Shown: positions 1-5,259, numbered from the stretch's first letter. The stretch: 5,259 bases of DNA from Lachnospiraceae bacterium (GCA_022790905.1 JAAVYC010000083.1:1-5259), one strand, 5' to 3'. The notes: generated from the letters alone by a model not told the origin. Numbers and translations are program-made.

Positions 1-84
1 AAGAACAAAGTCAATTCTTATGATGAGTATGTACGATTGATAAAAAGTGATACAGAAAAATTTGAACAGTTCGTCAATTTTCTG
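1..84 (+). pseudogene. Second, opposite-strand copy of a cheR segment (foldback copy plus loop)
   Basis: Read in frame from base 1, the plus strand gives 28 residues. They repeat residues 38-56 of the minus-strand CheR and then continue with KFEQFVNFL at bases 58-84. That continuation is what a CheR N-terminal domain should show next; the family commonly has a phenylalanine-rich FxxFxNxLT-like stretch here. So this arm and the loop preserve nine genuine downstream residues that are lost from the minus-strand reading. After base 84 the frame reads only antisense cheR and ends at a TGA. This is not a separate gene. It is a fragment of the same cheR presented on the other strand, useful for extending the real protein to about residue 65. 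Confidence 0.75.
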
Positions 85-136
85 TATCACTTTTTATCAA
101 TCGTACATACTCATCATAAGAATTGACTTTGTTCTT
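1..136. repeat. Perfect 59-bp inverted repeat (foldback palindrome) at the window end
   Basis: Bases 1-59 are the exact reverse complement of bases 78-136, with an 18-base spacer at 60-77. The left arm begins at the first base of the window, so its true outer limit is unknown. Both arms encode the same stretch of CheR, on opposite strands, and the spacer extends the CheR frame only when read on the plus strand. A natural palindrome of this length inside a coding gene would be very unusual. A copied-back strand (amplification, library or assembly foldback) explains the match, the spacer and the position at the edge. The repeat is seen directly; its artefactual origin is inference. Confidence 0.95.
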
Positions 137-247
137 TGTAATCAAAGTATCGATTCGACGTCGCATTTGCTTTTCTTTGTAAGCATTCAAATCAATCTTT
201 GTCAGACTCAAAATATCCTTTTTAAACTTTTCGTAATCTTCAAACAT
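74..247 (-). CDS. CheR-type protein-glutamate O-methyltransferase, N-terminal part, cut off by the foldback
   Basis: This is the start of a CheR chemotaxis methyltransferase, which uses S-adenosylmethionine to methylate glutamates on chemoreceptors in the cytoplasm. The visible 57 residues form the small all-helical N-terminal domain. They begin MFEDYEKFKK, then carry the typical IDLNAYKEKQMRRRID segment (residues 18-33) and SYDEYVRLI (43-51). The catalytic Rossmann domain lies beyond the window. The ATG at 247 follows the S1 gene stop after 14 bp, with a modest GGCGGGA ribosome site, so the gene is probably cotranscribed. The in-frame TGA at 76-74 arises only because the sequence turns back at the palindrome. 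The genuine coding part ends near 78-80, and residue 57 should be Lys rather than Asn, as the plus-strand copy shows. A full CheR is about 260-280 residues. Identity is fairly secure from the N-terminal pattern; truncation in the organism is doubtful. Confidence 0.78.
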   Translation of the reverse strand: MFEDYEKFKKDILSLTKIDLNAYKEKQMRRRIDTLITKNKVNSYDEYVRLIKSDTEN

Positions 248-261
248 ACAACAATCCCGCC

Positions 262-1383
262 TTATTCTACATCTAATTCACTTGCAACTTCCTCAATATT
301 CACATCTGCAACCTCATCGTTATCCTCTTCATGTGCTGTCGGAAGATTTAACGCTTTCACGCTGAGGCTGATTTTTCTCTCCTCTTCGTTAAAATCTACG
401 ATTTTCGCTTCTATTTCCTGACCAACTTTTAATACATCCGATGGCTTTTCCACATGTTCCGCGGAGATCTGAGAAACGTGAAGTAATGCATCGACTCCTG
501 GATTCAGCTCTATAAAAGCACCAAAATCTGTCATTCTTGCTACCACGCCGTTCACAATATTGCCCACGGCATATTTTTCAGCTGCGTTGTTCCAAGGATT
601 ATCCTCCTCAAATTTCATGGACAGTGCAATCTTTGTTCCATTGATATCCTTGATAAATGTCTTTACCTGATCTCCAACTTTAAATACTTTCTTTGGATTT
701 TCAACTCTTCCCCAGGAAATCTCTGAAATATGGAGCAATCCATCTGCTCCTCCTAAATCGATAAACGCTCCGAAATCCGTCACGTTTTTAACGGTTCCCT
801 CTACGACATCGCCCACATTGATTCTAGCAAACAGCTCTTCTTGCATCTTTGCCTTTTTAGCAGCCAACAGTTGCTTTCTATCTCCGATAATTCTTCTGCG
901 TCTCGGATTAAATTCTGTGATTACAAATTCAATCTCTTGACCATCGTATTTTGTCAGATCCTTTTCATAACTATCTGACACCAGACTTGCCGGGATAAAT
1001 ACTCTGGTTTCATCGACGATCACACTCAAGCCGCCTGCTAAGACCTGAGCCACTTTTGCTGTCAATACTTCCTGATTTTCAAATGCCTCCTCTAGGCGTT
1101 TGCTTCCCTTTTCAGCCGCAAGACGCTTATAGGAGAGGAGAACCTGTCCCTCGCCGTCGTTTACTTTTACGACTTTTGCTTCCATAGTATCTCCCACGGA
1201 AACGACAGTTGTCAAATCTGTATTTGTCTCGTTCGTATATTCACTTCGAGAAATGATACCGTCTGCTTTGTAACCAATATTCAGGATAATTTCATCCGGT
1301 TTCACATCGATAACTGTACCTTCGACTACCTCCCCATTTCTTATTACTTTTAATGACTCTTCTAGCATTTGTTCAAAGCTCAT
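262..1383 (-). CDS. rpsA: Ribosomal protein S1-like protein with four S1 RNA-binding domains
   Basis: A 373-residue RNA-binding protein of the Firmicute S1 type (compare YpfD), expected to act at the 30S subunit or on mRNA. Four S1 (OB-fold) domains are visible at about residues 17-87, 104-170, 190-257 and 274-343. Domains 3 and 4 are the most canonical, with VTDFGAFIDL (201-210) and MTDFGAFIEL (284-293), each followed by a GLLHIS/ALLHVS motif. Domain 2 is the most divergent and ends in a basic RRRR run (161-164). The last 25 residues are strongly acidic. The ATG at 1383 is preferred over an upstream TTG at 1410: it has an AGAAGG site six bases upstream, gives the family N-terminus MSFEQMLEE, and leaves only an 11-bp overlap with ispH. 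E. coli S1 has six domains; four is usual in Firmicutes. Clostridia often carry this protein fused to IspH; here the genes are separate but overlapping. The symbol is by analogy. Confidence 0.93.
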   Translation of the reverse strand: MSFEQMLEESLKVIRNGEVVEGTVIDVKPDEIILNIGYKADGIISRSEYTNETNTDLTTVVSVGDTMEAKVVKVNDGEGQVLLSYKRLAAEKGSKRLEEAFENQEVLTAKVAQVLAGGLSVIVDETRVFIPASLVSDSYEKDLTKYDGQEIEFVITEFNPRRRRIIGDRKQLLAAKKAKMQEELFARINVGDVVEGTVKNVTDFGAFIDLGGADGLLHISEISWGRVENPKKVFKVGDQVKTFIKDINGTKIALSMKFEEDNPWNNAAEKYAVGNIVNGVVARMTDFGAFIELNPGVDALLHVSQISAEHVEKPSDVLKVGQEIEAKIVDFNEEERKISLSVKALNLPTAHEEDNDEVADVNIEEVASELDVE

Positions 1384-2221
1384 TTCTGACCTTCTTTTGA
1401 ACCTCCTCAATAATATTGTTCGGGGTGGAAGCCCCCGCGGTAATACCTACGTTATCAACGGATTCCAATTTTGTTAAATCCAAGTCTCCTAGTGTCTGTA
1501 TATAGTAAGTATTTTCACATTCCATTTTACATATTTCAAATAACTTCTGTGTATTGGAACTGCTTTTTCCACCTATGACGATCATGGCATCGACATTTTT
1601 TGCAATGGCTCGTGCTTCCGTCTGACGCTCTTCTGTCGCATTACAGATAGTATTTAAAACAATTATATCATAACCTTTTTTTTGAATAATTTCAACCAGT
1701 TCTTGAAATTTCTTGTAGTTAAATGTCGTTTGTGATACGATACAAATTCTTTGATTTCCAGACAGAGTGAATTCCTTTGCCTTTTCTTTCGTCTGGACGA
1801 CGGTAGCGTTTCCAAAGCACCAGCCTTTAATCCCTTCCACTTCTGGATGCTTATCATTCCCTATAATCAGAATATGTTCTCCCCTCTTGGAGTGTTCTTT
1901 TACGATGCGATGAATTTTCAAAACATAGGGACAGGTTGCATCCACAATCTTAAATCCCTTATTTTCCAAAAAATCATAGACATCTTTCGCGACTCCGTGG
2001 GAACGAATGATCACTGTTCCCTTTGGAAGATCCTGAAATGTTTCTAGATCCTCCACCACTTTTACTCCCCTTTTTTCCAGATCTTTCACCACTTCTTCGT
2101 TGTGGATAATCGGACCATATGTGTAAACAATGCCTTTTTGAGCCTCTTTGTAAACAGTATTTACAGCCCGTTTTACACCAAAACAAAAGCCGGCACTCTT
2201 TGCTAATCTAACGTCTTTCAT
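1373..2221 (-). CDS. ispH: 4-hydroxy-3-methylbut-2-enyl diphosphate reductase (IspH/LytB)
   Basis: The 282-residue protein catalyses the last step of the MEP isoprenoid pathway: reductive dehydration of HMBPP to IPP and DMAPP by a cytosolic [4Fe-4S] enzyme. The three cluster cysteines are visible: Cys13 in GFCFGV, Cys97 in DATCPYV and Cys193 in NTICNATEERQ. Substrate-pocket residues are also present: His40 (IIHN), His75 (SHG), His125 and Glu127 (HPEVEG), Thr165/166 (SQTT), Ser-Ser-Asn at 221-223 and Ser265. No family residue I looked for is missing, and the length is normal. The ATG at 2221 overlaps the end of cmk by 14 bp. An AAGGAT site lies 11 bases upstream, rather far, so coupling to cmk translation is likely. 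The protein ends with codons CTT TGA, and the S1 gene is in the +1 frame just there. Confidence 0.98.
   Translation of the reverse strand: MKDVRLAKSAGFCFGVKRAVNTVYKEAQKGIVYTYGPIIHNEEVVKDLEKRGVKVVEDLETFQDLPKGTVIIRSHGVAKDVYDFLENKGFKIVDATCPYVLKIHRIVKEHSKRGEHILIIGNDKHPEVEGIKGWCFGNATVVQTKEKAKEFTLSGNQRICIVSQTTFNYKKFQELVEIIQKKGYDIIVLNTICNATEERQTEARAIAKNVDAMIVIGGKSSSNTQKLFEICKMECENTYYIQTLGDLDLTKLESVDNVGITAGASTPNNIIEEVQKKVRNEL
1390..1395 (-). promoter_or_regulatory. Ribosome binding site deciding the S1 gene start
   Basis: On the minus strand AGAAGG lies six bases before the ATG at 1383, inside the 3' end of ispH. A stronger GAGGAGG at 1408-1402 is 18 bases from that ATG, with no start codon at a normal distance after it. 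That stronger site encodes a Glu-Glu-Val stretch of IspH and may be incidental. The arrangement favours the ATG at 1383 with coupling to ispH translation. Confidence 0.6.
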
Positions 2222-2888
2222 CTTTTGCAGATATCCTTATCATTTTTTTGATTTCCCCTACTACTTCTTCGATACTCAGATGAGAAGAATCGATCAGCAC
2301 GGCATCTTCTGCCTGTTTTAGAGGAGAGTTTTCACGGTGTATATCTTGATAGTCTCTTTTCTCAATATCCTCTTCAATCTGTTTTAAATCACAGTCCTGA
2401 CCTTTTTCTCGCAATTCCTCATATCGCCTTTTTGCCCGCGTCTCTACGCTTGCTGTCAAATAGATTTTGATCTGGGCATTTGGCAACACGACTGTTCCGA
2501 TGTCTCTCCCATCCATAACCACATTCTCTGTTTTTGCGAGTTGCTGTTGAAGTTCTACGAGTTTTGTGCGCACTTGTGAATAGCCGCTTGTCACAGAAGC
2601 CATATTGCCCACTTCCTCGTTCCGGATAGACCCATTTACGTTTTCCCCATTTAAGAATACCTGCTGTTCTCCATTTTCATAACGAATCGTAATGTCTACG
2701 CATTTACATGCTCTAGCGATCTCTTCCTCATTTTTATTGTCAATTTTATTTTTGATAAAATAAAGTGCCATAGCACGATACATCGCACCAGTATCTACAT
2801 AAATAAAACCGAGCTCCTTCGCAAGTTCTTTAGCGATGGTACTTTTTCCCGCTCCGGCAGGTCCGTCGATTGCTATATTAAAACTCAT
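2208..2888 (-). CDS. cmk: Cytidylate kinase ((d)CMP kinase)
   Basis: The 226-residue P-loop kinase phosphorylates CMP and dCMP with ATP, feeding CTP and dCTP pools and recycling CMP from lipid and RNA turnover. The P-loop GPAGAGKST is at residues 9-17, the VDTGAMYRA nucleotide-binding segment at 31-39, VMDGRDIGT at 124-132, and the RDYQDIHRENSPL lid and substrate segment at 178-190. All are diagnostic of Cmk and the length is normal. The frame stays open for 45 codons upstream to 3023, but the ATG at 2888 is the right start. It gives the family N-terminus MSFNIAIDGP and has an AAAAGGAG site eight bases upstream; the longer version would run into the preceding gene. The gene follows a 61-bp gap that holds a candidate promoter, and overlaps ispH by 14 bp. 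Confidence 0.97.
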   Translation of the reverse strand: MSFNIAIDGPAGAGKSTIAKELAKELGFIYVDTGAMYRAMALYFIKNKIDNKNEEEIARACKCVDITIRYENGEQQVFLNGENVNGSIRNEEVGNMASVTSGYSQVRTKLVELQQQLAKTENVVMDGRDIGTVVLPNAQIKIYLTASVETRAKRRYEELREKGQDCDLKQIEEDIEKRDYQDIHRENSPLKQAEDAVLIDSSHLSIEEVVGEIKKMIRISAKDERR

Positions 2889-2896
2889 TTTGTAAT

Positions 2897-2904
2897 CTCC
2901 TTTT
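2897..2904 (-). promoter_or_regulatory. Ribosome binding site of cmk
   Basis: AAAAGGAG on the minus strand sits eight bases before the ATG at 2888. It is the best ribosome site in the window and settles the cmk start against the longer open frame that reaches 3023. Confidence 0.75.
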
Positions 2905-2918
2905 CTCTTCATGCTCTT

Positions 2919-2948
2919 TTTACAGTCGGGATCAAATCCCACTGTCAA
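2919..2948 (-). promoter_or_regulatory. Candidate sigma-A-type promoter for cmk-ispH-S1-cheR
   Basis: In the 61-bp gap the minus strand has a perfect -35 box, TTGACA (2948-2943). After an 18-base spacer comes TGTAAA (2924-2919), a four-of-six match to the -10 consensus. Transcription would start near 2912, giving a leader of about 24 bases that contains the cmk ribosome site. The spacing is one base longer than ideal and the -10 is weak, so this is a candidate only. If real, cmk and the genes after it can be expressed apart from the regulator and oxidoreductase. The spacer is filled by an inverted repeat, which suggests control by a DNA-binding protein. Confidence 0.45.
2922..2945. repeat. 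24-bp inverted repeat in the gap before cmk
   Basis: The arms ACAGT+GGGAT and ATCCC+ACTGT pair over ten base pairs, with a three-base loop (2933-2935) and one unpaired base at 2927. It starts five bases after the oxidoreductase stop codon. No T-run follows on either strand, so it is not an intrinsic terminator. It could be an operator, since it overlaps the candidate promoter spacer, or an RNA hairpin separating the two halves of the operon. Confidence 0.55.
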
Positions 2949-2949
2949 G

Positions 2950-4176
2950 CTATGTAATGGAGCTTCCCGCGAGATATCCGGTAGACCACGCAATCTGTAA
3001 GTTAAAACCTCCGGTATAAGCATCGGTATCTAGAACTTCTCCGGCAAAATATAATCCTTTTACGAATTTTGATTCCATCGTTGAGGGATCGATTTCTTTC
3101 ACATGAATTCCACCTCTAGTGATAATCGCTTCGTCAAAGTCCCGTAGTCCCGTCAATGTTATCGGAAAATGCTTGACTGTCTTTAACAAATTTTTTCGCT
3201 CCTCTTTTGTAATCTCATTTACCTTTTTTTCCGGCTGCATACCACTTTGCGAGATAACGACTGGTATCAACTTTGCAGGAAACAATTTTGCAATTGCATT
3301 TTTCAATTGTCTATTCTTATTTTCCTCAAAATCCCGCAGTATTCTCGCATCAACCTGTTCTTCTGTCAACGCTGGTTTTAAGTCAATTTCCATCTGTAAT
3401 TCCCGTTTCTTTATCGCATCATTGATCACACTGCTCGCACTCAAAATCAAAGGTCCGCTGACTCCAAAATGAGTAAATAGCATTTCCCCAAATTCCTCGT
3501 ACAAAACATTTTCTTGATCCTTGATTTTAACGGATACATTGCGCAGAGAAAGTCCCTGCAATTGCATGCAGTATTCTTCTTTTACAGTCATTGGAACCAG
3601 CGATGGAGAGAGTTCTTTGATCGTATGGCCGCATTCCTTTGCAAACTGATATCCATCTCCCGTGGAACCTGTCGATGGATAAGAGACACCTCCAGTCGCT
3701 ATAATCACATGCTCTCCTGAATAGGTCTGCTCTTTTGTCTGTACGCCAAGGACTGTTCCGTTCTTTGTCAGAATTCTTTTTGCTCTCGTATGAAGGCAAA
3801 TAGAAACGCCGAGTCGTTCCAATTCATTTTTTAGAGCGAGAATCACATCAGAGGCATGGTCCGATACGGGAAATACCCTATTTCCCCGTTCTATTTTTGT
3901 CGCCATTCCATGATTCTCAAAAAAGTCAATCACACGGAAATTGTCATAAGTATAAATGGCACTATATAAAAACTTTGAATTTCTCGGAATACAATCGAAC
4001 AATTCCTGTATTGAACAGGCATTCGTCAGATTGCAACGCCCCTTTCCCGTGATATAAATCTTCTTTCCAAGTTTTTCATTTCGTTCCAAAATGGTGACTT
4101 GATGGCCGGCACTGGCCGCGGTAACTGCCGCAAACATCCCGGCTGCTCCTCCGCCTATTACGATTACTCTACTCAT
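2950..4176 (-). CDS. NAD(P)/FAD-dependent oxidoreductase, BaiN/HI0933 (YhiN) family
   Basis: A 408-residue flavoprotein of the family annotated as BaiN-like, HI0933-like or aminoacetone-oxidase-type. The physiological substrate of most members is unknown; a bile-acid role is proposed only for some gut relatives and is not supported by this context. The N-terminal Rossmann motif IGGGAAG (residues 7-13) with Glu31 binds FAD. GKKIYITGKGRCNLTN (37-52) is the family signature. Further motifs are ATGG (160-163), PSLVP (191-195), FTHFGVSGP (234-242), ITRGGI (352-357) and the C-terminal flavin signature from YFAGEVLDTDAYTGG (376-390) to WSTG (397-400). No transmembrane segment or signal peptide is seen. 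The second of two ATGs (4176) is chosen because AGGGG lies six bases before it, whereas the ATG at 4182 directly abuts the GGGG. It overlaps the regulator gene by 8 bp (ATGAGTAG). The family call is firm; the reaction is not. Confidence 0.93.
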   Translation of the reverse strand: MSRVIVIGGGAAGMFAAVTAASAGHQVTILERNEKLGKKIYITGKGRCNLTNACSIQELFDCIPRNSKFLYSAIYTYDNFRVIDFFENHGMATKIERGNRVFPVSDHASDVILALKNELERLGVSICLHTRAKRILTKNGTVLGVQTKEQTYSGEHVIIATGGVSYPSTGSTGDGYQFAKECGHTIKELSPSLVPMTVKEEYCMQLQGLSLRNVSVKIKDQENVLYEEFGEMLFTHFGVSGPLILSASSVINDAIKKRELQMEIDLKPALTEEQVDARILRDFEENKNRQLKNAIAKLFPAKLIPVVISQSGMQPEKKVNEITKEERKNLLKTVKHFPITLTGLRDFDEAIITRGGIHVKEIDPSTMESKFVKGLYFAGEVLDTDAYTGGFNLQIAWSTGYLAGSSIT

Positions 4177-5095
4177 TCTCATCCCCTAATCTTGCATATC
4201 GCATTTTTAAAGAATCGTCCATCACATTGATTTCATCATTCTCATAGACCTGGTACTCATCCCAGATATCCTCGAGCATCTCCAAGGTCTGTACCACCTC
4301 TCCCTGTTTTTTCATGCAGAGTGCCACGATCAGGGAATTAATAACGGACAAAGGCGCTACAAGAGAATCGACAATGGAGGCCATATCACTTTTGGCGATC
4401 AAATTGCAGGACGAATAGAGATTCATCGGTGAATGGACACTGTCTGTCAGCGTAATTACTTTTGCACTGCGGTTATTTGCAAATTCCATGGCTTTTAACG
4501 TTCTCATAGAATATCTTGGAAAACTGATTCCGATGATTACATCTTCTCTGCTGATCCGCACCATCTGCTCAAACAATTCACTCGAACTGTTTGTCGAGAG
4601 CAAACGCACGTCCCCAAACATCATATTGAGATAAAATGCAAGAAAACTTGCAAGTGGTGCACAACTACGAATTCCCACAACATAAATCCTGCGTGCTTTT
4701 AAAATCGTCTCCACCGCCATCTCAAAAGCATCATCACTGATCATCTCCAACGTCTCTTTGATCCGCTCTGCATCCGATTGCAACACGGACTCTAATATTT
4801 TTGACTGGCTAATTCGCCCGTAAGTTACCTCCATTCTCTGAACAGAATTGAGTTTATTGCGAACCAATTCCTCTAACGCTCTTTGAAAATCTGGATATCC
4901 TTTATAACCGAGATGTGTGGCAAAACGAACGACTGTCGATTCGCTGACCCCGACAACCTGTCCAAGCTTTGCCGCCGTTAAAAAAACTGCTTTGTCATAG
5001 TGATCTGTGATATAGGATGCGAGAAGTTTTTGACCCTTGCTCAAATTACTGTACGCTCCATTAATCCGGCTACTTAAATCATTGCTATTTCCCAT
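4169..5095 (-). CDS. MurR/RpiR family transcriptional regulator (HTH + SIS)
   Basis: A 308-residue one-component regulator. Residues 1-77 form the RpiR-type helix-turn-helix domain, with LTAAKLGQVVGVSESTVVRF (39-58) covering the helix pair and SESTVVRFATHLGYKGY (51-67) as the recognition helix. Residues about 125-255 form a SIS sugar-phosphate-binding fold, starting at the YVVGIRSCAPLA strand-loop (138-149) and including IIGISFPRYSMRTL (187-200). Members usually sense a phosphosugar and act on nearby carbohydrate genes. No sugar gene is present here, so ligand and targets are unknown. The acidic C-terminal tail from about 277 is beyond the SIS core. The start at 5095 is forced: in-frame TAA and TGA lie at 5113-5111 and 5116-5114, with no other start between. 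The ribosome site (GGGCGG, six bases upstream) is weak. It overlaps the oxidoreductase gene by 8 bp. Confidence 0.93.
   Translation of the reverse strand: MGNSNDLSSRINGAYSNLSKGQKLLASYITDHYDKAVFLTAAKLGQVVGVSESTVVRFATHLGYKGYPDFQRALEELVRNKLNSVQRMEVTYGRISQSKILESVLQSDAERIKETLEMISDDAFEMAVETILKARRIYVVGIRSCAPLASFLAFYLNMMFGDVRLLSTNSSSELFEQMVRISREDVIIGISFPRYSMRTLKAMEFANNRSAKVITLTDSVHSPMNLYSSCNLIAKSDMASIVDSLVAPLSVINSLIVALCMKKQGEVVQTLEMLEDIWDEYQVYENDEINVMDDSLKMRYARLGDENE
4183..4187 (-). promoter_or_regulatory. Ribosome binding site deciding the oxidoreductase start
   Basis: AGGGG on the minus strand is six bases before the ATG at 4176 and directly touches the alternative ATG at 4182. Only the downstream ATG has workable spacing, so the protein begins MSRVIVIGGG rather than MRMSRV. 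The site lies within the last codons of the regulator gene, which implies translational coupling. Confidence 0.6.
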
Positions 5096-5175
5096 AAAAA
5101 ACCGCCCATTTTATCATTCGACATAACCAAATATCCCGTTTTTTGCAGCGGAGTGCTTTCCTCATTGCTCGCAAA

Positions 5176-5211
5176 AACGATGAGAAACATGCTTCGCGAG
5201 TTTCTCACGTT
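5176..5211. repeat. 12-bp stem-loop upstream of the regulator gene
   Basis: Bases 5176-5188 pair with 5200-5211 over 12 base pairs, centred on TGAGAAAC/GTTTCTCA, with one bulged A at 5180 and an 11-base loop containing TCGCGA. On the minus strand the hairpin ends in a run of five Ts broken by GCG, so it could be a weak terminator or attenuator, but the stem is AT-rich for that. Alternative pairings with 5161-5172 would disrupt it. Confidence 0.55.
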
Positions 5212-5221
5212 CACGGGCAGC

Positions 5222-5253
5222 GCCAAATTAGAATGCAAGCATTCCAGCTTGGC
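5222..5253. repeat. Interrupted palindrome with GAATGC-AA-GCATTC core
   Basis: GCCAA (5222-5226) pairs with TTGGC (5249-5253), and inside them GAATGC (5231-5236) pairs with GCATTC (5239-5244) across a two-base centre. A four-by-four internal mismatch separates the two stems. No T-run follows, so it is not a terminator. The 14-bp core has the shape of an operator half-site pair, and an RpiR-type gene lies downstream on the minus strand. Binding is inference. Confidence 0.5.
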
Positions 5254-5259
5254 TTATAC

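Larger units (their letters stand above)
5096..5259. other. Structured non-coding region upstream of the RpiR-type gene
   Basis: These 164 bases hold no gene I recognise. They are dense in inverted repeats: 5176-5211, 5222-5253, CTCAT/ATGAG at 5161-5165/5180-5184, and CTCGC/GCGAG at 5168-5172/5196-5200. Several are mutually exclusive. No good -35/-10 pair for the regulator is visible; its promoter may lie outside the window. The region may be an untranslated leader, an operator cluster or part of a dispersed repeat. Confidence 0.45.

Noticed and set aside
1..136. Palindrome as a hairpin telomere, phage end, transposon terminus or terminator
   Set aside because: Both arms are ordinary in-frame cheR codons, with no T-run, no transposase or protelomerase nearby, and a loop that continues the protein.
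47..421. A 124-codon open frame on the plus strand starting in the palindrome loop
   Set aside because: It reads antisense to cheR and the S1 gene, has no ribosome site or recognisable domain, and begins inside the foldback.
1384..1410. TTG start at 1410 adding nine residues to the S1 protein
   Set aside because: The added residues are basic read-through of ispH codons, and the ATG at 1383 gives the family N-terminus with a well-spaced AGAAGG.
2889..3023. A 45-residue N-terminal extension of cytidylate kinase
   Set aside because: It would overlap the oxidoreductase gene by 74 bp, matches nothing in the family, and the ATG at 2888 has a strong ribosome site and the correct N-terminus.
1663..3799. 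Several open frames of 64-117 codons lying inside ispH, cmk and oxidoreductase genes on either strand
   Set aside because: They are out-of-frame shadows of genes with full family motifs and show no domains or ribosome sites of their own.
5096..5140. TAAAAT just before the regulator gene as a -10 box
   Set aside because: No -35 lies at 16-18 bases; TTGGTT is only 11 bases away, and the start point would fall on the start codon, leaving no ribosome site.
1..5259. Search for CRISPR arrays, tRNA or rRNA genes, insertion sequences, and defence or toxin-antitoxin modules
   Set aside because: No regularly spaced repeats, cloverleaf structures, transposase motifs or small gene pairs were visible; nearly all of the window is filled by known gene families.

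Overview
The window looks like a chromosomal housekeeping segment from a Firmicute of class Clostridia, most likely the Lachnospiraceae. This rests on the kinds of proteins, the moderately AT-rich coding sequence, Shine-Dalgarno-led starts, and an ispH gene next to a four-domain S1 gene, a pair often fused in Clostridia. The taxonomy is inference from protein style and gene order; no search was run.

All real genes lie on the minus strand and read from right to left: an RpiR/MurR-type regulator (5095-4169); a BaiN/HI0933-type FAD oxidoreductase (4176-2950, 8-bp overlap); a 61-bp gap with a candidate promoter and an inverted repeat; cmk, cytidylate kinase (2888-2208); ispH (2221-1373, 14-bp overlap); a ribosomal S1-like protein (1383-262, 11-bp overlap); and the beginning of cheR, a chemotaxis methyltransferase (from 247, 14 bp after the S1 gene). 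The tight spacing suggests one transcription unit, or two if the promoter before cmk is real. The functions are not one pathway: nucleotide salvage, isoprenoid synthesis, translation and chemotaxis share an operon, as is common for this cluster.

The left end is abnormal. Bases 1-59 and 78-136 form a perfect inverted repeat around an 18-base loop. Both arms encode the same piece of cheR, and the loop continues the cheR frame in the sense of the left arm. The simplest reading is a foldback: the cheR strand turned back on itself at a 7-base inverted seed and was copied. This is probably a sequencing or assembly artefact at a contig end, so the cheR stop in this window should not be taken as a real truncation.

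The right end (5096-5259) holds no recognised gene. It carries several overlapping inverted repeats, and one reading frame is open through the region on each strand. It may be a regulatory leader of the regulator or a dispersed repeat.

I found no convincing new multi-gene system. The points most worth following are the foldback, the CTT-TGA junction between ispH and the S1 gene, the promoter and palindrome before cmk, and the structured right end.
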